Shown here: positions 11,269-12,122 of the stretch, piece after piece
Layout: every line of letters begins with the position of its first letter
Position numbering within the stretch: position 1 is the stretch's first letter
Source: Actinomycetota bacterium
Lineage (GTDB): Bacteria > Actinomycetota > UBA4738
DNA length: 12,122 nt
Assembly: GCA_005885025.1 (NCBI GenBank)
Contig: VAYC01000067.1
Span: 1 to 12,122, forward strand
Reading direction: 5' to 3'
Program-made: the position numbers and the translations under genes
Notes under the pieces: model-generated
Databases searched by the model: none
What the model was told of the DNA's origin: nothing
The model's input: the letters and a program-made list of their open reading frames with translations, nothing else

Positions 11269-12122
11269 ATGGCCGAATCCGTCGCGGCCGTAGAGCTCGA
11301 GGGGATCACAAAGCGCTTTCCCGGAGTGGTGGCCAACAATCGCGTCGGGCTCCGGGTGATGCCGGGCGAGGTCCACGCCATCGTCGGGGAGAATGGCGCG
11401 GGCAAGTCGACGCTCATGAAGATCCTCTACGGGATGCAGCGTCCCGACGAGGGGACCATCCGCGTGAGCGGCGCCGAGGTTCGCTTCCGCTCTCCAAAGG
11501 ACGCCATCGCCAGAGGCATCGGGATGGTTCACCAGCACTTCATGCTGGCGGACAATCTCACGGTTCTGGAGAATGTCGTACTCGGGTCCGAGCCGGTCCG
11601 GGGACCGCTCTCGGGCAGCTACGGCCTGCCGCTTGATCCGGACCGGCTGGTGGAAGACCTGGCCGTGGGGGAGCGCCAGCGCGTCGAGATCATCAAGGTG
11701 CTGTACCGGGGCGCCCGCATCCTGATCCTCGACGAGCCGACCGCCGTCCTCGTTCCAGCGGAGGTCGACGACCTCTTCGACCACCTCAGAGAGTTGAAGC
11801 AGGAAGGGGTCACGATCATCTTCATCTCCCACAAGCTCGAGGAGGTGCTGGCGCTGGCCGACACCATCACGGTCATGCGGGGAGGCCGCACGGTGGCCAC
11901 CGTCAAGCCACAGGACGTGACCGGGCGGCAGCTCGCGGAGCTCATGGTTGGGAGCGAGCTTCCCCGTCCCGAGACCCGGGAGTCCACGGTCCGGGACGAA
12001 GTCGCCATGTCCGTGCGAGAACTGACGGTCCGGACGAAGGGTCGCCGGGTCTTGCTGGACTCCCTCTCGTTCGAGATCCGTCGGGGCGAGGTCGTAGGCA
12101 TCGCCGGTGTGGAGGGAAACGG
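11269..12122 (+). CDS. Nucleoside-type ABC importer ATPase (3' end outside window)
   Basis: This is the first 284 residues of a double-domain ABC ATPase of the sugar/nucleoside (YufO/NupO-like) class. The first domain has Walker A GENGAGKST (from residue 41), Q-loop GMVHQHFMLADNLTVLENV, signature LAVGERQRVEIIK, Walker B ILILDEPTAVL and switch His in IFISHKLEEV. The second domain begins RELTVRTKGRRVLLDSLSFEIRRGEVVGIAG and is cut by the window end. ATG 11269 has GGGAG 7 nt upstream. Between LGSEPVRG and YGLPLDPDRLVEDL, family members normally carry about 17 more residues (a helix with several Arg/Ala), absent here in frame. The frame is otherwise intact. It works with the upstream lipoprotein to import nucleosides (inferred). 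Confidence 0.93.
   Translation, partial: MAESVAAVELEGITKRFPGVVANNRVGLRVMPGEVHAIVGENGAGKSTLMKILYGMQRPDEGTIRVSGAEVRFRSPKDAIARGIGMVHQHFMLADNLTVLENVVLGSEPVRGPLSGSYGLPLDPDRLVEDLAVGERQRVEIIKVLYRGARILILDEPTAVLVPAEVDDLFDHLRELKQEGVTIIFISHKLEEVLALADTITVMRGGRTVATVKPQDVTGRQLAELMVGSELPRPETRESTVRDEVAMSVRELTVRTKGRRVLLDSLSFEIRRGEVVGIAGVEGN

Noticed and set aside
1..12122. CRISPR array, insertion sequence, integrase, phage genes or attachment sites
   Set aside because: No direct repeat series, transposase, recombinase or flanking repeats were seen; all genes look like ordinary chromosomal functions.

Overview
The window looks like chromosomal DNA from a high-GC actinobacterium, probably an uncultured lineage. 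Three things point there: an Rv2578c-family radical SAM protein with the conserved MRW start, a LexA box of the mycobacterial/Gram-positive type (CGAAC-N4-GTTCG), and several genes with no Shine-Dalgarno whose start codon lies 6-10 nt after a TANNNT -10 box, as expected for leaderless mRNAs. No phage, transposon, CRISPR array, tRNA or rRNA was seen. The region is very compact: 17 protein genes, no gap above about 180 bp (the largest are 8050-8229 and 10004-10146), and several overlapping stop or start codons.

Layout. Bases 1-3462 (+) hold the 3' part of ku (non-homologous end joining), then glnB (PII) and glnD (PII-modifying enzyme with two ACT domains). glnD has no ATG, GTG or TTG that would include its catalytic motif. 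A DUF72/YecE gene (-) converges on glnD and overlaps its end by 12 bp. It diverges from a three-gene operon (4225-5758, +): a KANL3/Tex30-like alpha/beta hydrolase, a small zinc-ribbon-like protein and an ECF-like sigma factor, joined by two TGATG stop/start overlaps. The Rv2578c-family radical SAM gene (-) converges on the sigma gene and shares a TTAG stop overlap with it. Its promoter is divergent with that of a DUF393/DCC thiol-redox gene (+), and a near-perfect LexA box sits between them. Next come an orphan HicB-like/HTH fusion gene (+), a bidirectional hairpin terminator, a small membrane protein (-), an SCP2 sterol-carrier-like protein (+) and a PaaI-type thioesterase (-) that again shares a TTAG stop overlap. 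A small helical protein gene (+) is embedded antisense in the unusually long 3' end of upp (uracil phosphoribosyltransferase, -). The last part (10147-12122, +) is a nucleoside-type ABC importer: a BMP/PnrA lipoprotein and the first part of its ATPase, separated by a strong GC-rich hairpin.

How the genes relate. glnB and glnD form a nitrogen-sensing pair. upp and the BMP/ATPase importer fit nucleobase/nucleoside salvage and are transcribed divergently from one intergenic region. ku and the LexA-box promoter add a DNA-damage theme. I did not find a clearly new defence or mobile system. The points most worth checking are the LexA-controlled bidirectional promoter, the hydrolase/zinc/sigma operon, the probable frameshift at the end of upp, the missing glnD start codon, and a short in-frame deletion in the ABC ATPase.
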